DNA from: Dugong dugon
Lineage: Eukaryota; Chordata; Mammalia; Sirenia; Dugongidae
NCBI GenBank assembly: GCA_030035585.1
Contig: CM057482.1
Location: 14,309,001-14,373,000 of the forward strand
DNA length: 64,000 nt
Direction of reading: 5' to 3'
In this document: positions 62,960-64,000 of the stretch, in pieces
How positions within the stretch are numbered: the stretch's first letter is position 1
Layout of the letters: each line of letters opens with the position of its first letter
Position numbers and translations under genes: made by a program
Notes under the pieces: generated by a model
The model's input: only the letters and a program-made list of their open reading frames with translations
Database searches by the model: none
Told to the model about the DNA's origin: nothing

Positions 62960-64000
62960 CCAGAGAGGGAGAACGAGCTATCACAGAGAGGGAGAGAAAA
63001 CGGTAAGCAAAGGCTGAAGACTCCACCTGCCTAAGAGTTTTTGCACAAAGTATGCAGGCAAAAACCCCAAAATACTGCGGAAAACTGAGAAAGTTAACAC
63101 CCTTGAAAATTCTAATGCCCAACAAAAAATCATAAAACACACAAAGAAAAGAGAAACAATGACCCATCCAAATGAACATGACAAAGGGACTGAAAGCGCA
63201 TCTAGGGATAATGAAATAATAAAAAAAAAAATACATAAAAAAGGAAGAACATAATGCAACAACATTAAACATAGTTAAAGAACTAAGGGAAAACACAGAC
63301 AAAGAGCTAAAATAAGGAAAAAAATCCAAGAACAAAATGAGGACCTAAAAAAAGAGATATTGCAACTGAAAGGGACAACAACTGAAATGAGAAACACAAT
63401 AGAAGGACTTATCAACAGATTTAATCAGGCAGAAGAAAGAATCATTGAATTAGAGGATAAGATATAGTTACAGATGCTTAAGAGCAACAAGAATGAGGCT
63501 CAAGAAGGCTAAGTACAGTTTAATAGAATTATGGGACAACAACAAGAGACCTAATATTCACGGGAATCCTAGGAGATACAAGAGAGAAAGGGACAGAATG
63601 AATATTTTAAGAAATAATGACAGAAAATTTCCCAATCTAATGAGGGACATGAATCTACAAATCTAAGAAGTTCAAAGAACCCAATCAGGATAAACTCAAA
63701 GAAACCCACCATAGGGGCACCTAAATATATAAAGCAAACACTGAGAGAACTGAAGTGAGAAACAGAGAGTACAATAATAGTTAGAGACTTCAATACACCA
63801 CTTTCAATATTGAACAAAACATCTAGAAAGAAGATCAACAAGGAAATGGAGGATTTGAATGACACTATAAACCAACCAGACTTATCAGACATATATAGAA
63901 CACTCCACCCAAAAACAAAAAAAAAGACACATCATAGGTAGGCTCTTTAAATGTAAAGATAAAGAGAGAATCCTGAAAGAAGTGAGAAAGAAGCAAACAG
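62960..64000 (+). mobile_element. L1/HAL1-type ORF1 region with an ORF2 segment inside
   Basis: 63340-63710 resembles ORF1 (coiled coil, then EAQRTPNRINSKK-like codons, degenerate). 63711-63915 encodes ORF2 endonuclease motifs (IGAPKYIKQ, DFNTPLS, DLSDIYRTLHPK). ORF1-like sequence resumes at about 63925 (RHIIGRL, KDKERILKE). The window edge cuts it. Confidence 0.75.

Overview
The window is vertebrate nuclear DNA from an afrotherian mammal, most likely a paenungulate (elephant, manatee or hyrax group). This rests on about two dozen copies of the tRNA-derived AfroSINE family, several of them the short form lacking about 40 bp in the middle, and on a 3' end of the L1 type I associate with elephant genomes. 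Ancient MIR, L2, hAT, Tigger and LTR remnants form the background. Nothing resembles a bacterial operon, phage, CRISPR array or complete virus.

One protein-coding gene is supported: ANP32A (pp32/PHAPI, acidic leucine-rich nuclear phosphoprotein 32A), complete on the minus strand. Seven coding exons at 48727-48780, 16311-16460, 15900-16022, 13108-13306, 11794-11891, 9218-9281 and 8907-8968 join in frame to 249 codons plus TAA. Intron 1 is about 32 kb; the other six exons lie within 7.6 kb. The 3' UTR runs to about 7705, with poly(A) signals at 7723-7728 and, closer to the stop, 8713-8718. A CpG-island promoter with two inverted CCAAT boxes lies at about 48.8-49.6 kb.

Layout: 1-7.7 kb is downstream intergenic DNA rich in LTR, L1, MIR and SINE remnants. 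7.7-16.5 kb holds the 3' UTR and exons 7 to 2. 16.5-48.7 kb is intron 1, with a SINE cluster at 27.9-29.7 kb, a palindrome at 44.4 kb, and a second CpG-rich block at 45.2-47.3 kb containing a 17-bp minisatellite. 49.65-64 kb is upstream intergenic DNA with no gene seen: nested SINEs, an LTR, a Tigger element and old L1 pieces, one of them with ORF2-derived sequence inside ORF1-derived sequence.

I found no previously undescribed multi-gene system. The most unusual items are a small family of palindromic interspersed repeats (5.4, 20.0 and 43.4 kb), two strong fold-backs in ANP32A introns, a compound GA/GT microsatellite beside the exon 2 splice donor, the GC minisatellite, and several unusual retroposon arrangements. 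Repeat names come from recognition by eye, not a database search.
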